64,000 nt of DNA. It comes from Circinella umbellata (lineage: Eukaryota > Mucoromycota > Mucoromycetes > Mucorales > Lichtheimiaceae). Location: NCBI GenBank assembly GCA_025093555.1, contig JAIWNF010000020.1, positions 558,001 through 622,000 of the forward strand, written 5' to 3'. Shown in pieces: positions 33,867 through 46,460 of this stretch. Under the pieces are notes generated by a model. That model made no database searches. It was not told the origin of the DNA and worked only from the letters and a program-made list of their open reading frames with translations. Each line of letters begins with the position of its first letter. Within the stretch, counting starts at the first letter, position 1. The position numbers were made by a program, and so were the translations under genes.

Positions 33867-36800
33867 ATGGCAACAGTAAGAACAGCTGTTTCGCCATCAG
33901 GAACTAAAACTGATCTAGCTACACATAATGAAGAACTATTACGCATTGTTGAAAAACAGCGTATTATTATTAATAATCTTCAAAAAAGTTTGGCATTAAT
34001 GACCGATGAGCGCGATAATCTTTTAGAACGGAATCAAGATCTCGAACAAGAGTTAATAATGACAACACAACTTGATGTACAACGACCGGAACCTTCATCA
34101 AGTCTATCTGAAAAAACTGATCACAAACAGCAAAAGCAACAACAGCAACAAAAAAATCAATATCAGCAAGAACAACAATATCACCAGCAACCGGTACAAG
34201 AACCAAAGAAAGAAGCACACCATTTATTAGCTGAAACAATTGAAGCTACAATGCTCGGCCCTGTGCCTCCTCCTCGGTCTCCCTATCGAGCACAACAGAA
34301 AGACAGTATACCATCACCATCTAGTACCAATTCAAGCTCAAGTAATTTGGTCATGTCAAGTGTATTGGAAAGGTATGGTTCTCCAGATTCAGCCTCTGAA
34401 TCAAGAATGGGTGCTACCATTGTTGAACCAAGTTTACCTTCGACATATGGCTATGACAATCGATCTAGAGCGCCAAGCCCAAGTCCCAGTCCATCTTCTT
34501 ATCAGCAACATCGTCCTCATGGTAATAATAACAACAATGTCCATAATACCCATAGCAATTACAGCAATGGTAACAATCATATAAATCAACAAGATTACCA
34601 TGACAACGGAAGTACTATGAGAACATCGTCATCACGAAATGTGTCTCCCTCTCCCACGAATAACCATAATCATCAATATCAACAACATGTAGTAAACGGT
34701 ACTGGTAACTATAACAATGGAAGTAATATTGAGCTCTCGGAGAGTTTCAGCAGTTCAACATTGGATTTTTCATTACCTCCTGTAGTGGATGCGATAACGG
34801 ATAAGGATACTCAAATATATGCCAAATATCAAGGCGCACATAGGAAAGAAGCTGAACCTTACCAACACCAGTCGCACCAACAAAATGAATATTACCAACA
34901 TTCTCAACCATCACAACAACAATATTCAAGCGAAACTACATTATCCCAACCACCAGGTCGAAAACCTGTAGTTGAACAACAATCCCATCATCCATTGTCA
35001 CCTGTAGAACAAAATAATACCAATAACAATCATTATCAGCAACAACAGCAACAACAACAACAACAGCACCATACTAATTACCAGTATCAGCAACAACAAC
35101 AACAAAACATTTCTCATAATGCAAAAAATACTCCACCACAAATTCAAGTTGAACATCATCATTATCAGTATGATAACCATACAAATCGCTCAAGTGAAGA
35201 TCACGTGGAACAGCGACACCTGCAGCAATCGGAAAGTGCACCTCGTAATACAAGAAACGAACAAGAGCCCGCTACACCAACGACCCCTAACGTCCCACAA
35301 CAGCCATCATCTCCACACGGAGGAGGATTTTCACTTATGGCGGGCATTAATACAAGAGTAACTGGCTCAGATACCATTCAAAATGAGAAAGGCAAAGAAG
35401 TCGTTACATTTACCATCTCAGTTCGTAAAGCAAAAGATACTACGGATCCCAATTCTCCATTAGAAGAACTTTGGCAAATTCAAAAACTTTATTCTGATTT
35501 CTTGGCTCTTGATGCTCAGGTAGAATTTTTTTATTTTTGTGGCACAAGAGGGAAAAGGATATGAAAAAGAGATAATAGAAAAAAAAGAGGGGAAAAATGG
35601 AAACGAAATAATATTCCAACCTTTTCTTTTTTTTTTCTGTAAAAAATATGTAGCTCAAGGCTCAAGGAAAATCAGTTGCAAGTAAAATTGCAAAGTTACC
35701 CGATAGGGCATTATTCGTTACCCATGCACCAAGTAAAGTCGATCAAAGAAAGGTAAAAAAAAAAGACCAAAAAAGAATGTCGTACCATCTAGTTTCCTAT
35801 TAATAGATAATATGTTCGAAAGTTGATATCTTCTTTTTAAAAGATTGCAGCCCTAATTAATAACCTTCCTATTATAATAGATGGCCATTGATAACTATCT
35901 TCAACATGCACTCAGGTTACCTTTGGCTGATATCACTGATCTTTGTGAATTTTTAAGTTCTAATGTCATGGAAAAAAAAACACAACCAAAGGTAAGGCAA
36001 AAAAAAAACTGTTCGTTCTTTTCAAGAAGTTGAGTTGCTAATGAACGATGTACTATTTATATATATTTATAGGTTTCAAAGTACCGACAAGGTTATTTGG
36101 CGAAACGTGGCAAGAACTTTGGTGGTTGGAAAAGAAGATACTTTTTACTTGATGGCCCTGAACTCAAATACTATGAAAATGTAACGTATCTTTTTTTTTA
36201 TTTTCTAAGAAACAAGATTAGGCCACTTGAAGAAGATCGCTGAGTAATTACGAGATATATTGATTTTGATTTTACATGATATGTTGTTTTTTTATAGGAA
36301 GAGGGTCAATTCCTTGGTAAGATTAATTTAAGTCAAGCCCAAATTGGTAAACAAAAGGCATCTGAAAACAGTAAAGAAGCGCCTACTTTCAAACATGGCT
36401 TAATTATTATCGAACCCAAAAAATCTGCACCTGGGGGTCTTGCTCGACATGTTCTTTGTGGTGATTCTGATGAAGAACGCGATGCGTGGGTAGATGCTAT
36501 GAGTCAGCATATTGATCATGACGCAGTTGCCAAAAATCAAGAACAAGGGAACAAGAAAAATAGTAGTAGTAATAATAAAAAGTCAAGTTCAGTACAAAGT
36601 TTTGGTGACTCTGCCAATTTCTCGGATCCTAGTGCTCAAGCAAGTCATCTTGAAATATTGTTGGCTGGAACAGATGCACTTCAAAAAATTGCTGCTGCCA
36701 ATGCCGCCGCCGCTGCTGCGGGTGCTGGTGATGGCAATAAAAAGGATAAGGGTCGTAAAGGATTTTGGGCCAAGAAGTTTACAGGTGACAAAAATGGTAA

Positions 36801-38060
36801 TGGCAAGAATGGTACTACTGCAGTAACTGCAGGTGCTGCAGGCGATTGGCTCAAAGAGAATGCTGAATCTCCAGGACCAAACCAAGTATTCGGTATCCCA
36901 TTGGAAGAGGCTATCAAGGTTGCCAAGGTTTCGGATCAATATGAATTACCTGCAATTGTTTATCGTTGTATTGATTATTTAGAAGCCAAGGATGCCATTC
37001 AAGAAGAAGGCATTTATCGTCTTAGTGGAAGTGCTCTTAAGATCCGTAACTTGAAGAGTAGATTCAATGAAGGTAACTAAATATATACATAAATATTAAA
37101 AATAGCATGATTAGTTAGGGCACTTGTATGTACTTACGAGATATTAATGCACCATTTTACGATTTCATAACTTCTTTAGAGGGAGATGTCGATCTTTTGG
37201 CTTCTGATGAGCATTATGATATTCACGCTGTTTCTGGTTTACTCAAGCTTTGGTTACGTGAGCTCCCAGGCAATGTTCTTACTACTGAATTGCTCAAAGA
37301 ATTCTTGAATGTGATGGATCTTGTTGATCGTCGTGAACGTATCAATGAGCTTGGCAGACTTGTTTCCATGCTTCCTTTACAAAACTATACACTTCTTCGA
37401 ACCTTATCTGCACATTTGATTCGTGTCGTTCAAAACGCAGGCACTAATAAAATGACTATTCGTAATGTTGGCATTGTATTTTCCGCAACTCTCGGTATTC
37501 CTACTGGTATTTTCAGTTTATTACTGACAGAATTTGATTATATCTTTTGGACGGGTGATGGTACTCCTACTTCAACTGGTGTTACCAATAATAATGTCAA
37601 TCAAGACCCTGCAAGCTACTTCCCACCTCCACCTTCTGCGAGAGCTCCTCCACCATCTACCTTAATGAAACAGAATAACCACCATAACAGCCATCACCAT
37701 CACCAGCAACAACAATCATATGAGCAACCAGATCGAGTGCAGGCACTCCAAGAAGAATCAGCTCTAAGAAACAACCGAAACAGTATAAGCTACATGTTAA
37801 GCGCTCCACGTTCTATTGTTGGTCTTGAAAAGAATGGCAGTCGTGGTACAATCGTCGTTGCTGATGATGACGATGAAGTTGATGACTTGACCCTTGATTT
37901 CAGTGATGAAGAAACAAGTGGAAACGCTTACAGGACAGCTGAACGACAACAGTATATTCAATCCGCTCAATTCCATAATAATCCCTCCTCAAATACTACC
38001 ACCAGTACACGTGCATATCCTACTGTTGACCCTCATCATTATGCTTCTCACTATTATTAA
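33867..38060 (+). CDS. PX-PH-RhoGAP protein, Bem3-like GTPase-activating protein
   Basis: Predicted to stimulate GTP hydrolysis by Cdc42/Rho at membranes and so control polarity. Six exons: 33867-35519, 35654-35752, 35881-35991, 36073-36180, 36298-37072 and 37180-38060. They sum to whole codons (3627 nt, 1208 aa). The domain order is a short coiled coil (residues ~20-70), a long Gln/Asn/His/Ser-rich disordered region (~75-485), PX (~490-620) and PH (~622-728, with YLAKRGKNFGGWKRRYFLL). RhoGAP starts at ~854 (VFGIPLEEA), and the catalytic arginine is R898 in GIYRLSG. The PX-PH-RhoGAP order is that of Bem3. The exon-6 start at 37180 is chosen because it joins NEEGDVDLL in frame. The C-terminal tail is disordered. 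Confidence 0.9.
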
Positions 38061-38274
38061 TCTATTTGTCTTTTTTTTATCTATCTTTTCATTTTTTATT
38101 CTGTTTTCGTTATTTCTGTACCAAAAAAAAAATACATGTTATTATAATAATATTTTTATTTACCGTCTGTCTATATATTTTTTTGTTATTGTTCGCTGGG
38201 CTTCACTTTTATAATATATTTCCTTACCACTCACAAAAAAAAAGTTTCTTTTTTTTCTTATATTTTGTCTTGTG

Positions 38275-40388
38275 ATGAGGGAACGAATAGGTGGAGAAAT
38301 AATAGAAACGGAAGAAGCTGACGAAACTTATGACTACAATACAACGGACGATGACGATGATGATAGTTTCGATTATCCTTTAAGTAACAATGGCAATAAT
38401 AATGATAACAATAACGATAGTGGAAATCAGACACATGGCAAATACTTCGACCCAACCAAACTGACGGCTTCCATCCCCTTATTACCTTTTGATAATCAAG
38501 TGGGAGGTCATGCGTCGTTTTTCCGATTTTCAAAACGAGCCATTTGTAAAGCAGTTTCCAAGAAAGAACAAGAATTTTATGAACATTTGGAGAGTCATTA
38601 TCCACAGCTATTACCATACACACCACTATATCTAGGTGTGCTAAATGTTACTTACAATACCCATCCAACGTCCAGCATTGATTCTGTGTTTCTTCCTCAA
38701 GTGGTTTTAGAAAAGAATAAACACCTTTTACGCGACTGGCGCGCCTGTCACGAGGAAGGTCGATTGCGTAGACGTCATTCTTCAGCTTCATCACGTTTAA
38801 CTCACCAGTCTTCTCGACGATTGCAAGAACAAGTTTTACGTGAAGTATTTTCACCTCAAGCACTCAAAGAACGATTACGACAGGTTCATGATTGGCAAGC
38901 ACAACAACAACAGCAACAGCAAATTCTTGGGATAACAAATAATTCAGGTATGGATCAGTGCTCAACTTCACTACCGGTTTCTCATAGTCTTTCAGAACTT
39001 GAGAATGTCTCAGCATCATCACCACTCGCAACAACAACGATGACAGCAGGAACAAAAACAATGAAAACAACACTATCAACATCCACTAGATCAACAAGCT
39101 CTTTATCTATATCTCCAACAGCTACCATGGCTCCACCTCCATCATCTACAGGATCTGCTATTTCAATTGAGCAAGTTACTCTAAAACCACGACGGCCTTC
39201 TATTATTCACAGTACAACATCAGCGCCAGTTACACCTAATATGTTGGATAAAAAGACGAGGCGAAATAGTAGACAATCTATTTCATCGTCGCATAGCAAC
39301 AAAAATTGTCATTTAAAGCTCCCAGCTCGATTCACGACCCATAGTGACGAGGAGGATGGAATTTTTCAAATGGATGATGTGGGTCAATCGTTACCAATGG
39401 ATACAAGAAGTGATACTGATTTGATGATCGAAGATCATGAAAAAGATGATCAAGAGGAATCAATACCACCATCTCCTGAACCTCAAGCTCTTGCAGCATC
39501 TAATGGTTGGGAGAAACGGGAGACACCAACCAATCCATGGTCACTCCAAGTATATAATCGGGATATGCAAAGAATTCGACATCATTTGAATGAACCAAAA
39601 GTAAAACAGTATATTTTAATTGAAGATCTGACAGATAGTGTCAAGTTTCCTTGTGTGCTTGATTTAAAAATGGGCACTCGACAATATGGTGTATATGCAA
39701 CACCGGAGAAGATGAAAAGTCAAACATTGAAATGTGCTCGTTCGACCAGTCAAGCATTAGGTGTACGTGTGTGTGGAATGCAGGCAAGTATTGTGTTATA
39801 AGCTTACTAGTTTGTAAAGAAAAGAAAGAGTTATATTAATACATGTATTACAAATTTATATAGGTATACAAAACCAACTCTGAAAACTTCTTATTTCAAG
39901 ATAAATATTATGGACGTAAATTGGATCCCATGACCTTTAGAAATACGCTGGGCGAATATCTCGACAACGGACATGGATGCCAGATACAACATATACCCAT
40001 TATTTTACGGAAGCTAAGACGTTTGGCAGGAATCATACGGTCGTTAGAAAATTATAGATTTTATGCGTCATCATTATTAATGATCTATGACGGAGATCCA
40101 TCAAGTACTAAAAAGATCGATGTACGGATCATTGATTTTGCACGATGCGTCACTCAGGAAGACGTTCGGCAATATCATGATGAATTCCCCTTCCCACCTC
40201 GACATAGAGGACCAGATTATGGTTATCTGTTAGGTTTGAAAAGTTTGGCAGCTTGTTTTGAATGGATATATGAGAAACATGGAGGAGATATTAATGATTT
40301 AGATACCAAAGAAGATTGTATATTTGATGATATAGGTACAGAAGAAAGCCGTAATGTTCATACATCAGCATTTGGCCGAGACCTGTAA
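38275..40388 (+). CDS. KCS1: Inositol hexakisphosphate kinase (Kcs1-like)
   Basis: Phosphorylates InsP6 to the pyrophosphate 5-InsP7, which regulates phosphate and polyphosphate homeostasis. Two exons, 38275-39783 and 39864-40388, sum to whole codons (2034 nt, 677 aa). The long N-terminal region is acidic and Ser/Thr-rich. It includes a conserved patch around residues ~70-140 ([21 protein letters not shown]). The catalytic IPK signature is D463-L-K-M-G-T-R-Q-Y-G, followed by [22 protein letters not shown] and the metal-binding IDFARC (D594). The intron starts with GC (CAG|GCAAGT), not GT; splicing there gives [14 protein letters not shown], as the family expects. It is shorter than yeast Kcs1 but has the full core. 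Confidence 0.9.
39784..39863 (+). other. GC-AG intron in the IP6 kinase gene
   Basis: An 80-nt intron with donor CAG|GCAAGT (a perfect consensus apart from GC for GT) and acceptor TATATAG. No GT donor nearby preserves the conserved kinase reading frame. Confidence 0.85.
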
Positions 40389-40800
40389 CATCAACAATAG
40401 AACAGCAAGAAGACAGAGCTGTGCTCTTTTAAAGCTTATAAACACAGTAATTACTTTTTTTCAACTTTTCCCAAAAAAAAAAAAGCTTTTGCTCCTTCCT
40501 ACCTCCCAACGTTTTTTTTTTTTTCAAATTCTTTTACTATTACCATCCCTCTTTATCTGTACAAAAGTTATTCTTCTTTTCCAATTCCCTCAATTCTATT
40601 CAATCCTTACTCTTTGTAATCAGTCTTTCCCACTTCCTTTTTTACACAGTTTTTTTTAAATTTGTTGTTTCAGAGAAAAAAACAAAGTACATTTTTGTTT
40701 AAAAATATATGAAAATACAAATCGTGCATAATTATTTTTTTTTTAAAAAAAAAGATATTCTTTTTATGTAAAAGAAAGAGTATGTGTGTATTTATGTTAT
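40389..40800. other. Convergent intergenic region (IP6K / eIF3k)
   Basis: 412 bp between two facing stop codons, with T-rich and A-rich runs typical of 3' ends. No gene seen. Confidence 0.6.
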
Positions 40801-41671
40801 TTACATTTCGTTGGAATGACCAATAACCTTGGTAAATTGTTCAAACTTGATGTTTTCACGAACAACCACAGTTTTTGCTTCGTTATCCTTGTTGATAGGA
40901 ATAGATACAGTAGAACCACTCAATTGCCATTGTTGTTTTTCACAGTATTGCTTGAAAGCATCGCCCTTCAATGCAAGATAAGATTCAAGTACAGAAGCAG
41001 CGATAGTTTGATAAGACATGCTTACAACATGGGCAATAACTTGACGAATAGCATCTTCAAATCCAACAATATCCTTAACCAATTCTTTATCCTTTTCTAA
41101 TGTACTCCAAAACTCGGCATATCGCGATTGTTCGAGCAACTGTTGCAAATGTGTCAATCGTTTTACTTCATCTACATCCTAATATATCCAAAGAAACCTT
41201 GTTATTAAAATCCCTTTTCTTCTTTTCTTTTGTTCCATTTTATAGTGATATTCAAGGTATTGTATTATATATTATTAAATATCGATAATTACCACATAAT
41301 CAGTCAAAAGGTACATGCATAAATTATAGTCGGGTTTAGGAATGGCAGTCAATGATTTAGCAAGAACATTAACAATAACAGGAACCTTGCTAAGTTGTGG
41401 ATTGAATTGGTATCTGATATAATAAAAATAAAGACACGTATATAGTTGAATTAATATATTGATTTACGTACAAAGATGAGTTGACATTCAAAGTTATTTT
41501 TTATAATATTTACAATTTAAGCAACACCAAGTTAGCCACTAAATCATATTCGCCATTTTTGCATTGACCAGCGAGGTACTCTTCTAAAACTTCAGTGTTT
41601 TCGGGATTGTAACGCTCGACGCCATCAATCATGGTCTGAATCGTTTGTGGTCGTTCGACGGAGGCTGCCAT
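40801..41671 (-). CDS. EIF3K: Eukaryotic translation initiation factor 3 subunit K
   Basis: Small accessory subunit of the eIF3 complex on the 40S ribosome. Three exons on the minus strand: 41671-41514, 41413-41293 and 41178-40801. They sum to whole codons (657 nt, 218 aa, the same length as animal eIF3k). Family features are the N-terminal IDGVERYNPENTEVLEEYL and the helical HAM/PCI-like middle (PDYNLCMYLLTDY, FWSTLEKDKELV). The winged-helix end includes GFEDAIRQVIAHVVSMSYQTI and VLESYLAL. Yeast S. cerevisiae lacks this subunit, which fits a fungus outside Saccharomycotina. Confidence 0.93.
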
Positions 41672-42409
41672 CCTTTTTGATATTTGATCACCTTTTGTGG
41701 AAGCGGGTTAGAAAAAAGAAAGGTCAAGTTAACGTCTCTCACGAAATTGAGTGGCTTTTTCCCGACTTAGGCCCTCTGAATTAAATTTGGACATCCAAAT
41801 GGAAATGAGCCACTTTTTGAAGTAGAGGCATTTGAGGCTACGTTTCTAAAAATGGCATGATGAGTTTCCAAGATATGTCAAACATACATAACTAACTGGG
41901 CTCCATGGTGATAACTCTCTTCACTTTATGCTTTCTATCTTGTGAAAGAAATGTACGATAAAAAAAAAGAAAAGTGAAAACACAATATATAGGAGATTTC
42001 GACAAATAAATGTATGCCTCCAAAATCCCAAAATAAATAACTCTTTTACTGATACTAATACATGCATGAAGAAGAATATTATTATTACTATGTTTTATTT
42101 AGTTATTATATTAAGATTTGATTGAATATGATATATGTATTCTACAAGATTGAAATAATTTCTGCTTCAGGGAGAACCATAAAAAAAGAAGAAAAGTGTT
42201 TATTTTGAATTTTGATCAGAGAGAACATGATATCGATAACAAGAAGAGAAGTGATAATTGAATTCAGTCTTTTAGCAATTGTGTTGGGAACACAATTTTT
42301 TGTAATAAATTGCTTTCCGACACACCGAAATACTTCTTTTTTTCTCTTAATGAATAAAATAAAGGATATACAGTAGTTACATCATCACTGTGCAAAATTC
42401 CAAGGATGA
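41672..42409. other. Spacer upstream of eIF3k
   Basis: About 740 bp containing the eIF3k promoter and AT-rich sequence. No ORF of interest. Confidence 0.5.
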
Positions 42410-42601
42410 ACAAAGGATGATCGGACGTTTAAATATTTTCAAGAGTCAATCCTTGAATTCAAGGATGGCCGAATCATGACGGCACTTTCTCTAACCTTGG
42501 TTAACAGTGGAGAAGATATAATCACAATAATATCGAGAAAATTATACGATTGGCGTTTTGTCACTGTTGCCATTGACGAAATGGAGACTCTGGCAATATG
42601 A
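42410..42601 (+). pseudogene. Orphan plus-strand coding fragment
   Basis: A 64-codon open stretch from after a TGA to a TGA reads like the C-terminus of a soluble protein (KYFQESILEFKDGRIMTALS, RKLYDWRFVTVAIDEMETLAI). It has no convincing ATG except an internal Met. Its composition is normal and not AT-driven. No upstream exon is visible and the family is unknown. It adjoins the minus-strand decayed region and may be part of the same genomic scar. Confidence 0.3.
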
Positions 42602-42779
42602 AACAAAACATGGAAGAAGGTATAATTACACTATTTGGAGGATATAAAACATTGGTCTTTTCTGTTGTACGTACTCGAAGATATGATATAATGTTGAGAA
42701 AAAAGTCACTTTCGTTGTTGTTGAAGAAAGATTGTTGGTAAATGATTTGGGTAATATATATTGAGTATCGTTGTTTTTG

Positions 42780-43067
42780 TTAAATGTTGGTAGAAAAAAG
42801 ATATTTATCGTCCATAACGGACAAAGCATAATCGTTCGTTTGATTTCGTTTATCGATGCCATACGTATATTGTGGTGTATTCAACGTGTCTCTGTGATTG
42901 TCGTGCCAATAGTCTTCATCCAATGATTGTTGAATCGATCTGAATGTTTTGTAGATGATGTAATAAGTGCTGACATCGCAGATGGCACGGAAGAAACCAA
43001 TTTGCGCTAGTTCAACACATGTATACGTGGCTTCTGCTTGCAGTGATTCCACAAAAAAAGTTATCAC
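42780..43067 (-). pseudogene. Minus-strand coding fragment without a start
   Basis: About 95 codons open on the minus strand (for example YTCVELAQIGFFRAICDVST, SIQQSLDEDYWHDNHRDTL) ending in a stop. It begins without an ATG. The balanced composition suggests former coding sequence, perhaps a last exon. It lies just downstream of the larger decayed gene but after that gene's stop. No family recognised. Confidence 0.3.
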
Positions 43068-43129
43068 TTCTCCTTCAAGAAGATTAGTTTAGAATGTACA
43101 TATCTTGGTGTATCGTTGTATAAAAAGTG

Positions 43130-45405
43130 TTATTGAAAAGCGAATAATCCACTAGCCATACCAGCAATTTTAGCTTGTACGGATAAATGCTGTATTTTCC
43201 AAATACTTCTATGCGTATCAAATCAACACCTTTTTCATGATTATATATGGTCTGCTGCTATAGACTAAGACCAAGTCTATAATGGAGTTCCCTTCAGTTC
43301 AGGATTGATACAGTAAAGTGAAAACGAAAAGTGAGGAATGCAACACACTTTGAATATTGAGCTCCTTTAACTTCAGAAATCATGGCATCGAGTCGTTGTG
43401 TTCTCGTGGTTCGACATTTTCTAACATCGGCATTCATTTCGGGCCTATTTACTCAGCTAGTATTTGTATATCAACTACTTTGACCATATTCATATTCGTC
43501 AAAACAAATACTTACCAACGAAGATGACAAGTGCTTGAACTAATAAACAGACGAAGCACTGGATCACTAGCGTTATGAATTGAATGAATATCCTTCAAAG
43601 ATTGATCAGGGAACTCTTCAACTCTAAGTTTTTATAAATGATAATGTTATTGAATAATATCAAACTAAAGAAGTTGCTTTTGATTTAATCAAGGGCTACT
43701 AACATGTTCTGTAAACATCTTAACACGCAATATTACTTGAATGATCCCAATTTGTAAGTCCTCATCTTGGCATGTAAATCTTCAACAGTTTCATCCCGGT
43801 TAAAGCCTGCTCTTTCAGACTCTGTCGAATAATAATTGGAAAAGGCATATTAATGCATGTAGTAGTAGTAGTAGTAGTAGCAAAAATGACTTCTTTTTTA
43901 CCAGAATAAAAAGTAATGTTCATTATACGTACCTTATTTATGGAGTCAACACCGGCTATTGCACCTTCTGTTTTTGCGAATTTCCCAGTTCTGCATCATT
44001 TGTTTTTGGAAATGTTATAGATACTTAATGGAATCGCAACTTGCAACTTGCATCAATGTTTTTGGGCGAGTTGCGCTAATAGGGAGTAAATTGTACAGTA
44101 TTCTTATGAGTTATTATCCAAATATGGAAATACCCACAATGCCAGCAAAGAATAATTGATGAGATGCCGTATTCAAATATATATCAAATCTCGCTTGTTG
44201 CAAATCTTCGGTTTTGCAACCAAAAATCAGAAAATTTCAGATGTGCAAAAGCCGGGGGTTGACTGTATTCTTCAATTCCAACTTATCCTTAAAGTCATTG
44301 TATGTTTTATTTAATACGCCTTCACTCATTGTTTCTGATTGTATAGTAACATGGGTTTGCTTCAATAATAAAATATGTGTCAAAGCGCTATAAAGAGATG
44401 ATATAGTAATGAGATAATAGTGCAAATCATCATATTGTTAAGATGCATAGCAAAAGCATAAAGCTTACAGGATTTCGTGTGTGTTGGATCCATATGTTAA
44501 TATGTTGTTCAAGCTTTGTTTAACAACCGCCTCCTTGTACTGATGAATCTCCTTAGCCAATCTGCTGTTTTCCTCGTTTGGGTTATCTTCAGGTAGTGGA
44601 CCAATATCAATTCCTTTGGTTACTACAAGAGCAGGGTACCTATTGTCTGAAAATATGCAGTGGATAAAAATTGTCAACAACAAAACACTGATTATCTCTA
44701 AAAATTGAAAAGAAACGACGAGTAATTACTTCTCTTTCTACTACTTCTTGCTCCTCCTCCTCTTCTTTTCGTGCATCGTTGATTTACTTTCTTCAATACT
44801 CGGATTATTATAATCGTCAACTATTCTCATAACATCATTATTGCTTGTTTCTTGTCTATCTTGATTATCTTTTGATGCTCCCCATTATCTTGTTCTACGT
44901 CTTTCTCAGCCTATAGTCAATATAGAACCAGTAAAGTTGATCACCATCGAACTTTGTTTCTCGTTTGTTAACCAATCTACATTTATTTAATATGCTTCAT
45001 ATCTCCTTCGCAAGTTCTTTAGCACTATTTCTCGAAAAAATAGTGTCAGTTTTTTGTCCGGCAAGTATTGCTCGTTTCTTTTCTTTGTCCAATTTGACGA
45101 TTAAAAGTTATCATTTTAGAGTTGTCGGATTTCTTCTTTTATAAAATGGACATTGTAATATGTATGAATTTGAGATGCATACTCTCCAAGAACAGAAGTG
45201 TCTTTATGATCTTTGATTGTGTTTAAAATCGATATCAATAAAATTGAGCAAGTACAGCGGTGGTGTTAAAAAAAACTGTAGCTTAAAATTTTTGAGCTGT
45301 AACTCTTCAAGCATTTAAAATGAATCCATCAATCTCAAATAGCGTTAATCTCATGTTAAGCATGTACTCTGTAGCAGTAATGTTGCAAGCAGCGTTTGAT
45401 TCCAT
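43130..45405 (-). pseudogene. Decayed multi-exon gene of unknown family
   Basis: A series of coding-like segments lies in order on the minus strand. It starts at an ATG at 45405 (MESNAACNITATEYMLNMR) and ends at the stop at 43130 (KIAGMASGLFAFQ). Between them are LDKEKKRAILAGQKTD (interrupted by TGA after KELAKEI), DRQETSNNDVMRIVDDYNN, RYPALVVTKGIDIGPLPED, a block with KQSLNNILTYGS, and the exon EEFPDQSLKDIHSIHNASDP at 43623-43516. That exon splices cleanly at GTAAG to WPEMNADVRKCRTT starting at 43444. Several neighbouring segments are in different frames with no intron between them (about 44700-44950 and near 43770). This indicates frameshifts. Best read as a gene in decay; a misread intron-rich gene is less likely. 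Confidence 0.45.
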
Positions 45406-45461
45406 TTTTAAATGAAAGAGAAAAAATATTTTGGAGAAAAGAAAACAAAAAAAAAATATAT

Positions 45462-45780
45462 TTACATAGAGAAAGTGCGGGCTGTAACTTTATAGCCTGA
45501 TGTCGATGGCTTTAGTTTTACAGCCCAAGTTATAGCTCTTCTGTGGAATTCATTACCATGGTTTAACGTAACAATGGCTTCAGAGAAAAGGACTTCTTGG
45601 ATATTTGACCAGTGCTTTGCAGATACTGTTAAAAATCCATTTGAGACATTTAAGACAACGTCCCACCTCTCCATTAACTATAATATAATAAACTACAGAT
45701 TCCCAAGAATAATCGCAATGTCACGTTTGATAATATCTATGTTACGTGCCAGGTATTTGTAGCCGTATTAAATGCAAATG
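45462..45780 (-). pseudogene. Short interrupted coding region, unknown family
   Basis: The downstream part is an open frame from ATG 45674 (MERWDVVLNVSNGFLTVSAK ... KVTARTFSM, stop at 45462). The upstream part reads KYLARNIDIIKRDIAIILGNL and then meets TAG. The two are separated by only ~20 bp that could not be a normal intron. Either the upstream half is non-coding and this is a 70-aa gene, or the locus is a broken remnant related to the decayed gene next to it. Confidence 0.3.
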
Positions 45781-45940
45781 ATATAAATTATAACAAAATC
45801 AATAGTAACGAATTGAAGATAAGAAAGAATGCTGACAAAGTATTACCAATAAAGAATGTGGTTTTAATTTCGTCACTTGGTGAAATTTATTATGCGCTCC
45901 CCTCTTCCGAAAAAAAATCGATATTACAACTTCTTAAATC

Positions 45941-46460
45941 ATGACCACAAAAGATGGAACACTTGGTTTTGGTGATTTAGTAAAAAAAATTCGAAAAGAA
46001 GGAGACAATGAGAGTACATCCAATAATTCTTTTCCTAATGTCGATGCATTCATAAATGAAGAAAATATTCAACTTTCACCTGAAATTCGTGGTACGTTAT
46101 ATTATTATTATTATTATGCAACAATTAAAATAATAACTTCATATGTATATGCGTATTGAGTGATATAAAATAACTAATTGTAATACTAAAAATAAAATAA
46201 TAGATGTTTGGCCAGTAACATCAACTATTGATAATGTCAAATTAGAAAATGTCAAAAGTATATTTGGAAAAAATGATAACGTGAATAATGATGAGAAGAA
46301 TATGGAAGAAGGGCTGAAAGCAGTTCAAATATTTTTAAATGAAACCAAGCAAATTCCGGATATGTTAGAACAAGCAAAGGAAACATTAAGCTCAATAGAA
46401 GGATTACAACAAAAAATATCTCAACTTGTTACTAGTGTCGAGAATGGAATGCCAAAATAA
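45941..46460 (+). CDS. Small hypothetical protein with a C-terminal coiled coil
   Basis: Two exons, 45941-46091 and 46204-46460, with a 112-nt GT-AG intron, sum to whole codons (408 nt, 135 aa). The N-terminus MTTKDGTLGFGDLVKKIRK is followed by an acidic, Asn-rich middle. The C-terminal half, from about residue 85, is helical with heptad spacing (LKAVQIFLNETKQIPDMLEQ, LSSIEGLQQKISQLVTSV). No cysteine pairs, signal peptide or membrane helix. The size and coiled coil would suit a subunit of a small cytosolic complex, but I do not recognise the family and assign no role. Confidence 0.65.

Noticed and set aside
33970..35180. Several antisense and shifted ORFs within the RhoGAP first exon
   Set aside because: They arise from CAA/CAG/AAT repeat tracts encoding Gln/Asn. 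Only the sense frame carries PX, PH and RhoGAP domains.
43857..43881. (GTA)n run as a possible functional repeat
   Set aside because: A short trinucleotide microsatellite within the decayed region, with no further structure.
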